Assembly: GCF_012489685.1 (NCBI RefSeq)
Contig: NC_080045.1
Location: 6,577,001 to 6,641,000, forward strand
Reading direction: 5' to 3'
Source: Lotus japonicus
Lineage: Eukaryota > Streptophyta > Magnoliopsida > Fabales > Fabaceae
DNA length: 64,000 bases
This document shows positions 10,640 to 21,827 of the stretch, one piece after another (position 1 is the first letter of the stretch; every line of letters starts with the position of its first letter). The position numbers and the translations under genes were made by a program. Under the pieces are notes generated by a model that was not told where the DNA came from, made no database searches, and saw only the letters and a program-made list of their open reading frames with translations.

Positions 10640-12789
10640 GAGAATAAGCAGTTGGGAAAGGAAATTAGCTGGAATGAATTATCACTATCTCATTTTGATC
10701 CTCGAACGAAACAATGTGAACTAGAAGTTCAAAAGATAATTCATTTGTAAAATTTGGCTAACCAATTGCCAGACGCATTTGGTGATCCAAAAAGAGCGAC
10801 TAAGTCATATGTACCAGCAGCTAATGCTCCATTAAAGATTGATGTCCCTGTTGGACAATCTAGTGTTGCAAATAAATCTGTCGCACGCCTGAAGCGTGGC
10901 AGACCTGCAGGTTCCAAAGATAAAAATTCACGAAAAAGAAAATGAGATAAGAACCAAGATGACATAAACGAGGATATGATAGCTCCGGAAGAGCAGCAAG
11001 ACATAATTAAAAGTACAGTTTCAGAAGAAACTCAAGTACCTGAAATTATTGAAAATGATGAGATTTCAATCAATTATGTCGTGAATAAAGTAAGATGGGA
11101 CCGAAGCAAAGTCAACATTGATGACATTTTTGCACATAGCACAGCATTAGATGTGTTAAACGATAATGAGGATCATGAGCCAAAATCTGTTAATGAATGC
11201 AAACAAAGAAATGATTGGCAAAAATGGAAAGACGTAATCGAGGCTGAGTTAAAATCGCTTGAGAAGCGTAAAGTTTTTGGGCCTGTAGCCCGTACACCTG
11301 AGGGTGTAAACCCAGTTGGATATAAATGGGTTTTTGTACGGAAAAGAAATGAAAATGGTGATATTGTCCGATATAAGGCCAGGCTTGTTGCCCAAGGTTT
11401 CTCACAAAGGCCTGGGATTGATTTTGAAGAAACATACTCTCCTGTGATGGATGCAACTACTTTTCGATACTTAATTAGTTTGGCAGTACGTTAAAAGCTT
11501 GATTTGCGCTTAATGGATGTTGTTACAGCTTATTTGTACGGATCACTTGATACTGACATCTATATGAAACTCCCTGAAGGTTTTAAGTTGCCTGAAGCAC
11601 ACATTTCTAACACTCGGGGTGATTATTCGATTAAATTGAATAAATCAATCTATGGTCTAAAGCAATCTGGGCGTATGTGGTATAATCGCCTTAGTGAGTA
11701 TTTGCTGAAAGAAGGGTATAAAAATGATCCAATTTGCCCTTGCATATTCATGAAAAGGTTTGGGCATGAGTTCGCCATAATAGCTGTTTATGTCGATGAC
11801 TTAAACATTATTGGAACTCCGAAAGAGCTTCCAAAAGCTGTAGATTGCCTAAAGAAAGAATTTGAGATGAAAGACTTGGGAAGAACTAAATTTTGTCTAG
11901 GCCTACAAATTGAGTATCTAAATGATGGAGTATTTATGTACCAAGAGACTTATGTCGCAAAGGTACTCAAAAGATTCAACATTGACAAATCACATCCATT
12001 GTGTACTCCAATGGTTGTAAGGTCATTAGATGTGAATAAAGATCCTTTCAGGCCTCGAGAAAATGATGAAGAATAACTTGGTCCTGAAGTACCATACATG
12101 AGTGCGATCGGAGAATTAATATATCTTGCTAGTCATACTCGACCTGATATATCATTTTCCGTTAACTTATTATCAAGATATAGTTCTTCACTACCCGAAG
12201 ACATTGGAATGGAATAAAACAAGTTTTTCGTTATCTTAAAGGCACAATGGATATGGATTTATTTTTTCCTTATATGTCCAAACTTGATCTGATTGGTTAT
12301 GCAGATACTGGATATTTGTCAGACCCACATAATGAGAGATCTCAAACAGGTTATTTGTTTACTTGTGGCGGAACAGCTATTTCATGGAGATCTACAAAAC
12401 AAACTATAACCGCCACCTCAGCTAACCATGCAGAAATATTAGCATTACACGAGGCAAGTCGAGAATGCGTTTGGCTGAGATATGTGATTCAATGCATACT
12501 TGATACTTGTGGTTTGTCCTCTGGAAAAAGGCAGCCAACAACCATATATGAAGATAACACTGCATGCATTGCTCAAACAAAGGAAGGATACATCAAGGGA
12601 GATAGAACAAAACACATATCACCGAAGCTCTTCTTCACTCATGATCTACAAAAGAATGGTGACATAGACATCCAACAAATTCGTTCAAGCGATAATTTGG
12701 CAGACTTATTCACGAAGGCTCTTCCAACAACGACATTTGAAAAGCTTGTGCGAAATATCGGAGTTCGTCGGCTGAAGGATCTCAATTAA
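10640..12789 (+). pseudogene. Copia pol remnant: end of integrase region, reverse transcriptase, RNase H
   Basis: The remnant opens with a basic linker (LKRGRPAGSKDKNSRKRK, about 10890-10943). Reverse transcriptase follows in two open pieces (10976-11494 and 11504-12076) with [45 protein letters not shown] and the catalytic YVDDLNII. RNase H (12247-12789) has GYADTGYLSDPHNERSQTGY, YEDNTACIAQ and the terminal LADLFTKALP. In-frame stops occur at about 10740, 10943, 11492, 12074 and 12216, so no full protein can be made. Everything upstream of the last part of integrase is deleted. Confidence 0.9.
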
Positions 12790-12992
12790 TATGCATTGTA
12801 CTCTTTTTTCCTTAACCATGTTTTTTTTTCCCATTTTGGGTTTTTCCTGGTAGGGCTTTTAATGTGGCAATGTATCAAGACGAACTATAGAATGTTGTAC
12901 TCTTTTTCCTTCACTAGGTTTTTATCCCACAGGGTTTTTCCTAGTAAGATTTTAAGGAGGCACATTCTTAAGGGATGGTCATCTAGGGGGAG

Positions 12993-13166
12993 TGTTGTGA
13001 ATAGATGGCCACATGGGCCAATGGGCCAAGCCCATATGTTTTTGTCTCCCTAATGCTATAAATAAGAGGATAATGCACCAAGCATCACACACCTCATTCC
13101 ACAGAATCACTTGTCTCACTCTTGCATTATCTCTTCTCCCCTCTCCCTTTTACTATTTTCTTAACA
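12993..13166 (+). repeat. Copia 3' LTR (174 bp)
   Basis: Matches 10123-10296 except at about five sites (for example GGCC for AACT near 13008). It is preceded by the polypurine tract at 12984-12992 and followed by the ATAAT duplication. Confidence 0.93.
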
Positions 13167-13439
13167 ATAATTAACTTTTGGTCACATAATTAATATCATC
13201 AGTTTTCATTATGGTATTAATTTTTTTTATCAAATTGTTTTCACAATTTCGACTTAGGTGTGGTAGTGTCTCTTAAGGCAGTTTGGTTTTTTATATAATT
13301 TTAAGTTTGATGGTATAAAGTAAGAAGTATTAAGTTTGATAAAAATTTAATATTATCCAGTGTTTGGTATCGTATCTTTTAAAAAATATCAAATAATTGA
13401 CTTTTTAAAATACTTAATAATTTTTTTAAGAAAGATAAA

Positions 13440-13441
<2 letters not shown>

Positions 13442-13505
<64 letters not shown>

Positions 13506-13507
13506 GG
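13442..13507. repeat. (TA)n(GA)n compound microsatellite
   Basis: About 24 TA units (13442-13490) run into about eight GA units (13491-13506). Simple-sequence repeat, likely length-polymorphic. Confidence 0.95.
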
Positions 13508-13689
13508 ATGGAGTTAGTTAGTTAGTTACACTCTCAAGCGGAGAAAAACCGCTAAATGTTGTAAGGCGAAAAAAAAAACCCAACAACTAAGAACCCGACT
13601 AGAACCCCAAAAGAGAAAACCTTTCACCAAAAAACCACTAAAAAGCCAACACATCCATCATAGAAACAACCAATTACACCAAAAACAAA

Positions 13690-14042
13690 ACCCAACAGAC
13701 TCAAAAACGCCTCGCTAGGAACCTCCGCAAAGCCTCGGATGGTTAGCAACGAGGTGATCAACAAGACTAAGGATGACTTCCTCATTAGAACCTTCTGGGA
13801 CGACTCCAAGTAGTTTGACAATAAAGTAATCCCTGCGAGCTCTCGTCAAAGCATCCTCGTAACCACAGGCCTTAGGGAGAATTAGAGGCCGGAGAGCTCT
13901 GAACCAGCGAATCTACAGCCCTCGAATTCTCTGCGACCTCCTCGATCAGAGCTCGTGCTTGAGGCTGCAACCCTGCAGTAGGGATCTTCCTTAGTTTCCC
14001 TCTTCGTCGTCGTTCCGTCAGCACACCCACCTTAGACGCCAT
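13690..14042 (-). pseudogene. Unrecognised coding-like island, frameshifted
   Basis: An ATG at 14042 opens 56 codons to a stop at 13872, starting MASKVGVLTERRRRGKLRKI. In a second frame, overlapping the end of the first, about 50 codons remain open down to near 13725, including YEDALTRARRDYFIVKLLG and EEVILSLVDHL. The charged, helix-like composition continues across the frame change, as expected of one protein broken by an indel. I do not recognise the family; a gene fragment or a piece of an unlisted transposon are both possible. Confidence 0.35.
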
Positions 14043-14820
14043 TGAACCAAATACTTAATAATTTTATCAAATATTTAGCTTTATTAAATAATGGCGACAG
14101 TGATGGTGGTGGAAGAAGCAGTGGTGATTGTAGCAATGACGGGAGTGGTGGTGATTGGTGGTTGCAGTAAGATGGTGGTGGTTGTGGTGATGACAATGGT
14201 GGAGGGTGATGGACTTCCTATACTCTATGCTTAGCTTCTAAATTCATGCTACAACTTTAATATATCATTTTACAAAAGTTTTTACGAGAATCTTTCAAGT
14301 TTTTCATAGAGAGCAAAATCTGTCAAATTTTCAAAAATCAGAAAACTGTATGTCTTATGTGCTATTGTGCTTGAATTGACAAGGATTCTATCTTCTAGAT
14401 TGGGTGTAGATTCCTCAGCCATCGTAAAGTTCTTCTTCTTCTCATGAATTGGTGTGATTCTTGTTCCACCATATGGTTTGGTGAAGATCATCATAGTGGC
14501 GGTGATAGTGAAAACGTGCTTTGAATCAAGGTGATTCAGGGTATACCATAGGCTTTAATGAGTGCTTTGTAATGAAGAAGTCATGTGTGCTTTATTGGGG
14601 GTATTCTTGAGAGTCTTGTGAGGCTTGTACTAAACACCAACTACATAATGGAAAATCCCCGAATCAGAAATGGGGACTGGACGTAGCCTTCGGTTGGTGA
14701 GGGTCAATCAGTATACATGCATCGTTGTGTGAAATTTCTTCTACCCTTACCTCTTTAATTTTCAGCATTTTAATTTGTTGTATACTTGATTGCATTCTAG
14801 TTTTCGATTTACGTTTCTGT

Positions 14821-15350
14821 TGTTGGGGGAGATAGGGGAGCCCATGGGCCGAGAAGCAAGATACCAAGAGATATTGGCGCCACATCTTAACCCAAAACCT
14901 TAAGGCATTAGGTTTATGGGTTACATCTCTTATAAAGTCTTATCTTCACTCATACTTAACCAATGTGGGAGTCCAATTCCGCACTTGAATTCTCAACAAT
15001 CTCCTCTCAAGTGCAAGTCACCTCCACATTATCATGGCCCCCACCGCGGAAGCTATCCACCTTTGTACCATCGTTCGCTGCCAACAGAATCGGGGCCTAG
15101 CCACACTACTAGGAAGACTTTCGACACAAGGAGCTGTTACCCTTGTCCCACGAACCATCGGCTCTGATACTACTTGTTGGGGGAGACAGGGGAGCCCATG
15201 GCCTGGGAGCAAGACCCAAGAGATATCGACGCCACATCTTAACCCAAAACCTTAAGACATTAGGTTTATGAGTCACATCTCTTATAAAGTCTTCTCTTCA
15301 CTCATACTTAACCAATGTGAGACTCCAACTTCGCGCTTAAATTCTCAACA
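14821..15350 (-). mobile_element. TRIM (terminal-repeat retrotransposon in miniature)
   Basis: Two direct repeats, 14821-14998 (178 bp) and 15175-15350 (176 bp), start TGTTGGGGGAGA and end CTCAACA, and enclose only 176 bp. Orientation is minus: next to the right repeat, the minus strand reads TAGTATCAGAGCC, one base from the initiator-Met primer site TGGTATCAGAGCC, and GAGAGGAGAT next to the left repeat is a polypurine tract. Flanks share CTGT, an imperfect 5-bp duplication (TCTGT versus GCTGT). It has no coding region, so it would need proteins from other elements. Confidence 0.88.
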
Positions 15351-16994
15351 GCTGTAGCATTTGAATTATGAGTTAGCAAATTTTAATTTGGCAGTATTGT
15401 TGCAAACATAATTCACTCCATGTCTTAGTTTGCTATCTAGTATTTTCAATGGCTATGGTCATCGTTAATTATCGATAGTTTTATCGCCCATAGTTTCAGA
15501 CAGTAAAAACTATCGGGAAATTACCGACGACTACTTGTACGACTTTACAACAAATACTTATAGTTCATGGCATTTGGTAATGTGGCGGTCAGTTATGCCA
15601 CACAAAAAAAGTTCGCATCAGTTTACCGACAATAAAATCCGTAGGTAATTATCATGTTCAGATCCCCTCCAAATTAACGGCGGTTTACAACAATTACTTT
15701 ATCTCTTTTGCATGTTTTTCACGAAATGACATTACGAACGGCTAGGTTGTTGGTAAAGATTAACCACAGCTTAATAGTCCTTGGTAAAAAGTTGTCGATG
15801 AAATGATGTTTTTATTAGAGTAAATGATATTTCTTCAATTTGGTTTTCTTTCTTTGGTAGTAACAAAAGGGATAGTTCTTTTCCATGAAGCTTTATAATT
15901 CATTCTAGTATAACTTCAAGAGCTCATGAGGAGAAACTCTCACATTATATTTAAGGAATGAGTTGGATAATGCACTTCACTAGCTCGTTTTATAACACGT
16001 CCTGAGGGTTGTCCCATTAAAAAAATAAAAAAATAAAAAATATATATGAATTATGTGGGTTATCACACTCTAAATGGGGCAGGCTAGTAGATTGACCTCC
16101 ATAACTTAAAATTAGAAAAATTATTTAAAAAGTAACAAAATAAAAATAGTAACTAATTTTTTTTTATCACATCACTTATGATATACATTTCATTTTTTTT
16201 CATTTTTTTTTTCATGACTATCACTATAATATAAGTAATGGCAGAATTAACCAAGGGGGGCTAGGCCATGCCATAGCTAGTCACCCAAAATTATACTTTT
16301 CTTTAAAAAATTATACTTTTCTTTATTAGTATCAAAATTGTACATGTATAACATCCTATTTTTTAGACTTAATATGCTTAAGTTTCGAGTGAAAAGCTTA
16401 GAAAACCTCTTCAAATGTTTGACTCCGCCACTGAATGTAAGTGTGATTAAAATGCTATTAATAAATACTCATAGTATTTCATCTTAATACAATTTTGCTT
16501 ATAAAAAAAATTTATTAGTCTACTATTAATTGCACCCATTTGGCATATTCAGATTTCAGAGTGACACGATCTGAGAGTTGTAAGACCCCACCGCACAGAG
16601 CTTTCCTACAACTCTCAATTCTCAAAGAAAAACCCCCCGAGAGTCCCGCGCTCCTAGCAGTGGGGTGGGGCCATACCTCCATGTTCAACTACATGTATTT
16701 TAATTCCTCTACTTTAATTTCTCTCCTCATTTACACGCTCCAGTTCACTTCAGTTCATTTGTCATACAACTTCACTATTCTTTGCTACTTCCCCATGCAC
16801 TTTTATCCTTTCTTTTCTCCTACATAGCATGACAGTATATTACTTGGAAGAACGCATAAAATTTATTGCGGTGAAATCATATTTTTCTAGTACTTTGATA
16901 TTTTTCATTTTTTCTTCAAATAAGTAGAACTATATTATTTCATTTTTTTCTTCTTTATCATGGTATGTAATATATTTGTGCTTAGTTTTGATAT
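15351..16994. other. Intergenic DNA with degraded transposon ends
   Basis: No gene found. About 15480-15790 has repeated ACCGAC/CCGTAGGTAATT words like those near CACTA transposon ends, but no CACTA terminus is visible. About 16237-16436 runs from AATGGCAGAATTAACC to GACTCCGCCACTG, an imperfect inverted pair in the same style as the element at 2449. Confidence 0.35.
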
Positions 16995-17033
16995 TACTTC
17001 CTCCGTTCTAAAATGGTTATTGTTTAAGGTAAT

Positions 17034-17564
17034 TGATCAGGGAATGATCAAGCTACCCGTTGACGAGGGGTATGAGAGGGAGGATCTGGACGCGCGGAAG
17101 GGCTCCTGAGCTGGTTAAGTCCCGGAAGGGGCTCCTGCAAGGCACTCCGATGCTAAAGTCAGTAAGGGAAGTAGTGAGTATGGAGAGAATACGTTACCTT
17201 TCAACAGAAGAGGTGCTCCCCTTATATAGGGGAGGTGGAATTAGGGTTGGAGCCATGCAACGTCATGCATGGCTCGTACGCAGGGCACAACCCGCCGTTG
17301 GATTACCTGCGGTACATGCAGAGGAACAGTGATCCAACGGTTTGGGGGCCCCTACGGATCTGTGCCAGCCAACCTACCCCCTAGGGTGGTTGGCCTAGGT
17401 CAACCCCTATTCGGGGGGCCCTAGATCTTGTCCTTACCCTAGGTGGTAGGGCACATAAGCAGGGTGTTCCCAGGCTCCCTAAACCATCCCTCGACAGGGA
17501 CGTTCTGTGGGGTCCGTGGCCGTCCCGGGTGCCCTGTCCGTCCTTGGCCAGGGTTCCCGGAACA
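17034..17564 (-). repeat. Tat 3' LTR (531 bp)
   Basis: Left-hand LTR, which is the 3' LTR in sense orientation. It contains the minus-strand TATATAAG box (about 17221-17228). It lacks the 9-bp GTGAGTATG duplication present in the other LTR. Confidence 0.93.
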
Positions 17565-18672
17565 GTAGCCCCCTAGCCCTGGTCCACTGTTCTAGCGGGG
17601 CAAGGGTTAACATGTCCTATGCTCGTGGCGTTACGGAGGTTCTCAGAATAGTAACTTAAGGATCAAAGATTTAAGCCTTTATTCATTAAGTGTGGGGGGC
17701 CGTTAGGCCGTTACATTTAGTATTCTTAGAAGGGGGGTTACTCGCATGGCGTTGTAGCGGAGGTGAACGACTCCTAGATCTCTGTCGAGATCCCTTCTCG
17801 CGGCTAGGAGGGGGCCAGCTCGGCTTTGATTTCCTCAGCCGCTCCCTTTTCTTCCCCCTCGCGTTCCGCGGCGGATACTTCCAGTCCCCAAATTAGCATG
17901 CTAATCTCTGAGCGGCGCCGGTGTAACTCCCACATTTCTTCCGCCAGCTCCAAGAAGATTAACAGTCCCGCCTTCAGTTGGGGATCGGGCCTCTCTGCTA
18001 GAAGTCTGCTGACTAGGGATCTAATCCTATCGGAGGTGGTGGCCTGCGTCTGGTAAGAGTAGTACAGGTTGCAGTCTAAAGCCTCAGCCTTGAGTGTCTT
18101 CAGGCAAGCTTCTGTGGGGGTCATTTTAGTTTGAGGGGAGTGTGTAGTATGCAAAGGGGGAACTGCTGTTATTTATATCCGAAACGTTCCTGGAAGGTAA
18201 CGCCCATTAGTCTTTTCCCAGGAGTTTCTTTAGGGAAACGAATAGGGTATTAAATGCGGTGGCCGGTGGTCAACGCTCGCCTTCCCGTGGTTGTATCTAC
18301 AGCAACTACCGACCAGAGGCGATCCCGACCGTGGTGGCCCGGTGTTCGGGCGACCGGGTTTCTTGCCGATCAGGTCGCTCCGGGAGGTAACGATTCCGCG
18401 GTTTGAATTTGAATAGCTGAAAAGACGTGGGGATAAGGAACGATGTGAGAATCTAGGGCCTAGTGCATTTAATGCACCTGGCGCTTGAGGGGGTACGTGT
18501 CGCTTCCGGGCGAGTCGCGTCGCTTCGTGACCTTTCTCCCACGTGCTTTTGGAAGCGTGCGTCGTTTCGTCGTCGCTGCCTCCCTTCTGACGTGGCAGGG
18601 GCTGATTGGATGATTCCCCTGGGTTTCCCCAAGCGTCATGATTAGGAAAACCAGGGTTTCCCCCTAGTTTTC

Positions 18673-18679
18673 TATAAAA
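18673..18679 (+). promoter_or_regulatory. TATA box of the antisense gene
   Basis: TATAAAA followed by GAGGGGGGAAGGACTC, about 150 bp before the 5' UTR intron donor and 410 bp before the ATG. Spacing fits a plant core promoter transcribing opposite to the retrotransposon. Confidence 0.55.
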
Positions 18680-21214
18680 GAGGGGGGAAGGACTCATTTG
18701 CACCTTCGCGTCCCTGAATCCTCAGAAAACTCTCCCCCTTTCTTCCGCCAGTTGCCGGCGTTTCACGGTGGTCATCCTTTTTCACGCGGTGGTCGTCCGA
18801 TAGCTCTTTCTGTCTTTCCTCGTAAGTTCTTATCTCTCTTGCTTTTCCTTTTAAGTTTTTTATTTTTTCTTTTCAAGTAAAACGGGTGGCTTGCCCTGGG
18901 AGAGTTTCCCCTCCCCTTGTGGCCCCCCTTTGCGGCGGGGAAGAGTCTTTCAGAGGGTCTTCGCCGCCGCACGGTTGCGCTATCCTGCCTAGGGCAAAGA
19001 TGGGCCCCGGGTGGGTCCTTCTTTGAGCCGATTCAAACAAGCTAGGTGTTGATACGGCATTCTCCCTTGTGCAGGTGTCCTCATGGTGAGGCCCACTAAG
19101 AAGAAGAAGGGCAAGGCTGTGGGTGAGGCCCCGAGGGAGGCTTTTGCCTCTAGGCCCCAGGCAGAGGCGCCCAAGAGCAAGAAGATCGATAGGGATAAAT
19201 TCCCTCATCTGGAGGGGGATGCTGTCGCGTATGATAAATGGTGCCGCACTATCCTTGGTCTCCAGTCGGAGTACGCCAACGAAGACGAGGGTTACTTCTG
19301 GAGTCAGAGCTTTATGTCGCAGACTCAGGTCGGCCCTGGCCACATGGCGTACTCGCCGAGCAAGTTGGAGCGGTTGCCCCAAACTCCGCCGTTCGGGGTG
19401 TATATGCACATTTATACCATGAAGAAAGTGAAAGTGAGGATGCCGTTCACGGATTTTCAGTGTGATGTCCTTCGTCATATGGCGGTCGCGCCATCGCAGC
19501 TTCACCCTGGCGCTTGGGGCTTCGTGCGCGCTTACGAGGTCGCCTGCGTCCTGTTTGGTCAGAAACCGTCGATCCCCCTATTCTTTCATCTGTTCAAGGT
19601 GGCCCATACTCAAGGACATGGTGGGTATGGGATTGTAACTCTGAGGTCGGGAAAAGATCTCCAGATTTTCCACCCGTTCGCTGAGTCTTACCGGGATTTC
19701 AAAGATCAATTCTTTCGGGTGGCGCTTACCACTCAGCCTCCTTACTGGTGGTTTGAGAGAGCCCCGAGCGGGGCTAGCCGTTCCTGGTTCCCACTGACTT
19801 GGAATGCTAAGCACTATGACGTGAAGCTTAGTGCCTTTGGTTTTGCGGCCGGGGCCTTGTCGAAGGGAGACTTGGCAGTCAAGAATCTCCTGGTGGCCGC
19901 AATACGGAAGGAAGTGAGGGGAAATCCACCCAAAGAGTTTTGTATCCGGCCGTTGCGTTGTTACGAGCTTTGCACTTTTAGTGTTCGGGAGAACGCGTGC
20001 CTATTGCGCGCGAGAGGTAAAGTGTTATTATTATTATGTCCAAGGTAAGGTGTGTCCATCCCGTGATCTTTGCTTGACTAACCGTTCTTCTTGTCACTCT
20101 TATGCAGGTGCTAAGATGGAGCTTAACGTCGCTTTGATCGCCGCACTACAAGTGCTAGTTGACGAGAATGAGACCGACAGTGAGGGGGAACATGAGAGCG
20201 GGGTTCCTCGAGGTGAGGAAGAAGAACTCGACGATCAGGGCAACAGGTAACCGGGACCAACTCCGTTGGGGGCGGTCAGAATGCTCCGGCCCATGAAGAA
20301 GAAACGGCTGACAAGGGGTTGGGGCCCCAGGGTGGCCGGGTGAGCCCCAACCGTCAGCAGGAGGGTTCCCCCGAGAGGGATGAGGGCTGCTCAGAGCGCC
20401 AGAGTAAGAAAAGGTGTCACTCATCGGGCGGAGAGAGTCGCTCCCCTGAACGAGCGACTCCAATCGCTCAAGTTCCCTCGCCGAGGTCGATTTCTATGTG
20501 GAGCCGCGAGGCAGTGGACACTCCAGAGCATAACGACCAGGTCGATGCGTTGGTGTACAACGAGCTAGACCAGTCGTTCTTGCGCCAGAAGGAACCTTTC
20601 AACCTCATGAACTATGCCCTGAAAGCAGTGCTTCAGACTGCCTCTGTCATTCGTCATGTGCAGCAGGGGGTAGTGCTCGACGTGGAAGAGGCCAAGGAGC
20701 GGCGAGTGAAGCCGAGAGTAAGACCGCTAAGGTGGAGAAGGAGTTGGCCGGTTCCAAGAAGGAGGTTCAAGAGCTGACTGTTGCCAAGGTGAAACTGCAA
20801 GGGGAAGTGCATGATGTGACGGCCAAGGCCAGGCAGTTTGTGGAAAAGCTGGAGCTGAGCGAGAAGGACAATGACTGGCTGCGCGCCCGGGTAGAGAAAG
20901 CTGAGCAGGAACTGAAAAACGAGAAGGCTGCTCGTGAGGGAGAACTCAAGGAGATGGAGACCCTTTAAGCGAGGAATGCTGAGCTCGAGAAGAAGGTTGC
21001 TAATCTGGGGGCTGAGAGAAAAAAGTTGAGGTCGAATCTTAAAGAGATCCACAAAGCCTCCTTCGACAATGCTTTGGCCCAGCTTGAGGTGGTCCATCCG
21101 GGACTGGACGTGGGTCCTCTTCATTATAGAAAGGTTGTACTAGGAGGAAAGATTGGCACGCTGGACGATCAGAAGAGGTTTACCCCAACCTTCCCGGACG
21201 AGCAAGCCCCCTGA
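18673..21214 (+). pseudogene. Antisense gene of the Tat element (gypsy-type 'transposase_28'-like protein), spliced, broken
   Basis: Opposite to gag-pol. A TATAAAA box lies at 18673-18679. Intron 1 (18822-19074, CTCGTAAGT to GTGCAG) lies in the 5' UTR, and the ATG at 19083 follows 8 nt later. Intron 2 is 20017-20107 (GAGGTAAAG to ATGCAG) and keeps the frame. The N-terminal 310 residues include a conserved-looking block (FPHLEGDAVAYDKW, PPFGVYMHIYTMKKVKVRMP, AWGFVRAYEVACVLFGQKPS) matching the putative gypsy-type transposon protein of Tat antisense ORFs. An acidic linker and a Lys/Glu-rich coiled coil (about 20730-21060) follow. Frameshifts near 20245 and 20710 and a TAA at 20966 break it. Its function is unknown in the family. 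Confidence 0.75.
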
Positions 21215-21420
21215 GATTCTGCTTTTAATTATAGTTTGAACTTGTTTAGCTATTGTCCTGTGCTTGTATAAACTTGTCGTTTTTAATTATCGCTTCGTAT
21301 TTGTAAGTACTTGTTGTTCTTATTTCTCGTCGCGTGCTTGTAAGAACTTGTTATTTTTAATGTAGTGTCGCGTTCTTATTTCTTTACTCGGTTTACCCGA
21401 AAGGAGGGACCTTTAATTAT

Positions 21421-21625
21421 TCCGTGCCCGTGGGTCTTGGTGCCCTATGGGTCTTTAATTATTTCGTGCCCGGCGTGTCTTGGTGCCCTATGGGTCTTAA
21501 TGCCTGGAGGGTCTTTAATTATTTTGTGTCCGGCGGGTCTTGGTGCCCTATGGGTCTTACTGCCCGGAGGGTCTTTAATTATTTCATGCCCGGCGGGTCT
21601 TGGTGCCCTATGGGTCTTAATTCTT
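21421..21625. repeat. 60-bp tandem repeat in the 3' region of the Tat element
   Basis: GTCTTGGTGCCCTATGGGTCT recurs at about 21434, 21477, 21537 and 21597; the last three are exactly 60 bp apart. Units also share GGGTCTTTAATTATTT. Less regular repeats of 'cttgtaagaacttgtt' lie at 21260-21360. Short tandem arrays between the pol end and 3' LTR are known from other Tat/Ogre elements. Confidence 0.85.
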
Positions 21626-21827
21626 TAGTCGTTTGTCGATACGACCGCGTGTCTTGTCGATCCAAATAACTTGAGTTCAAAATAACAAACTACTTCATTT
21701 CTGCGCTTAGAGTTCGCGGTTCTAGCCGTGTACAAACTTGGATAAGATGGGTGTGTACCCTTGATTAAAAAAGACTGAATTAAAGGAAAACATAAAGACA
21801 GATAGTGGGTGCAGGGTCGGTGATGCC

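Larger units (their letters stand above)
10118..13171 (+). mobile_element. Ty1/copia LTR retrotransposon, internally deleted
   Basis: Complete ends but a shortened body. The 174-bp LTRs (10123-10296, 12993-13166) begin TGTTGTGAATAG and end CTTAACA, and are flanked by the perfect 5-bp duplication ATAAT (10118-10122, 13167-13171). A polypurine tract CTAGGGGGAG abuts the right LTR. The primer site CGTTATCAGCACGA directly follows the left LTR. Gag, protease and most of integrase are missing; the coding remnant starts near the end of integrase. By eye the LTRs differ at 5 of 174 sites, so this is an old non-autonomous copy. Confidence 0.93.

Noticed and set aside
13442..13507. Origin or scaffold attachment role of the (TA)n run
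   Set aside because: A simple microsatellite is enough to explain it; nothing else supports a function.
14821..15350. Cassandra-type TRIM (5S rRNA in LTR)
   Set aside because: I looked for a 5S-like block in the LTRs and saw none.
17804..18703. Minus-strand ORFs between the Tat 3' LTR and the antisense gene (116 and 157 codons)
   Set aside because: GC-rich stretches keep frames open by chance; no domain, and they overlap the promoter side of the antisense gene.
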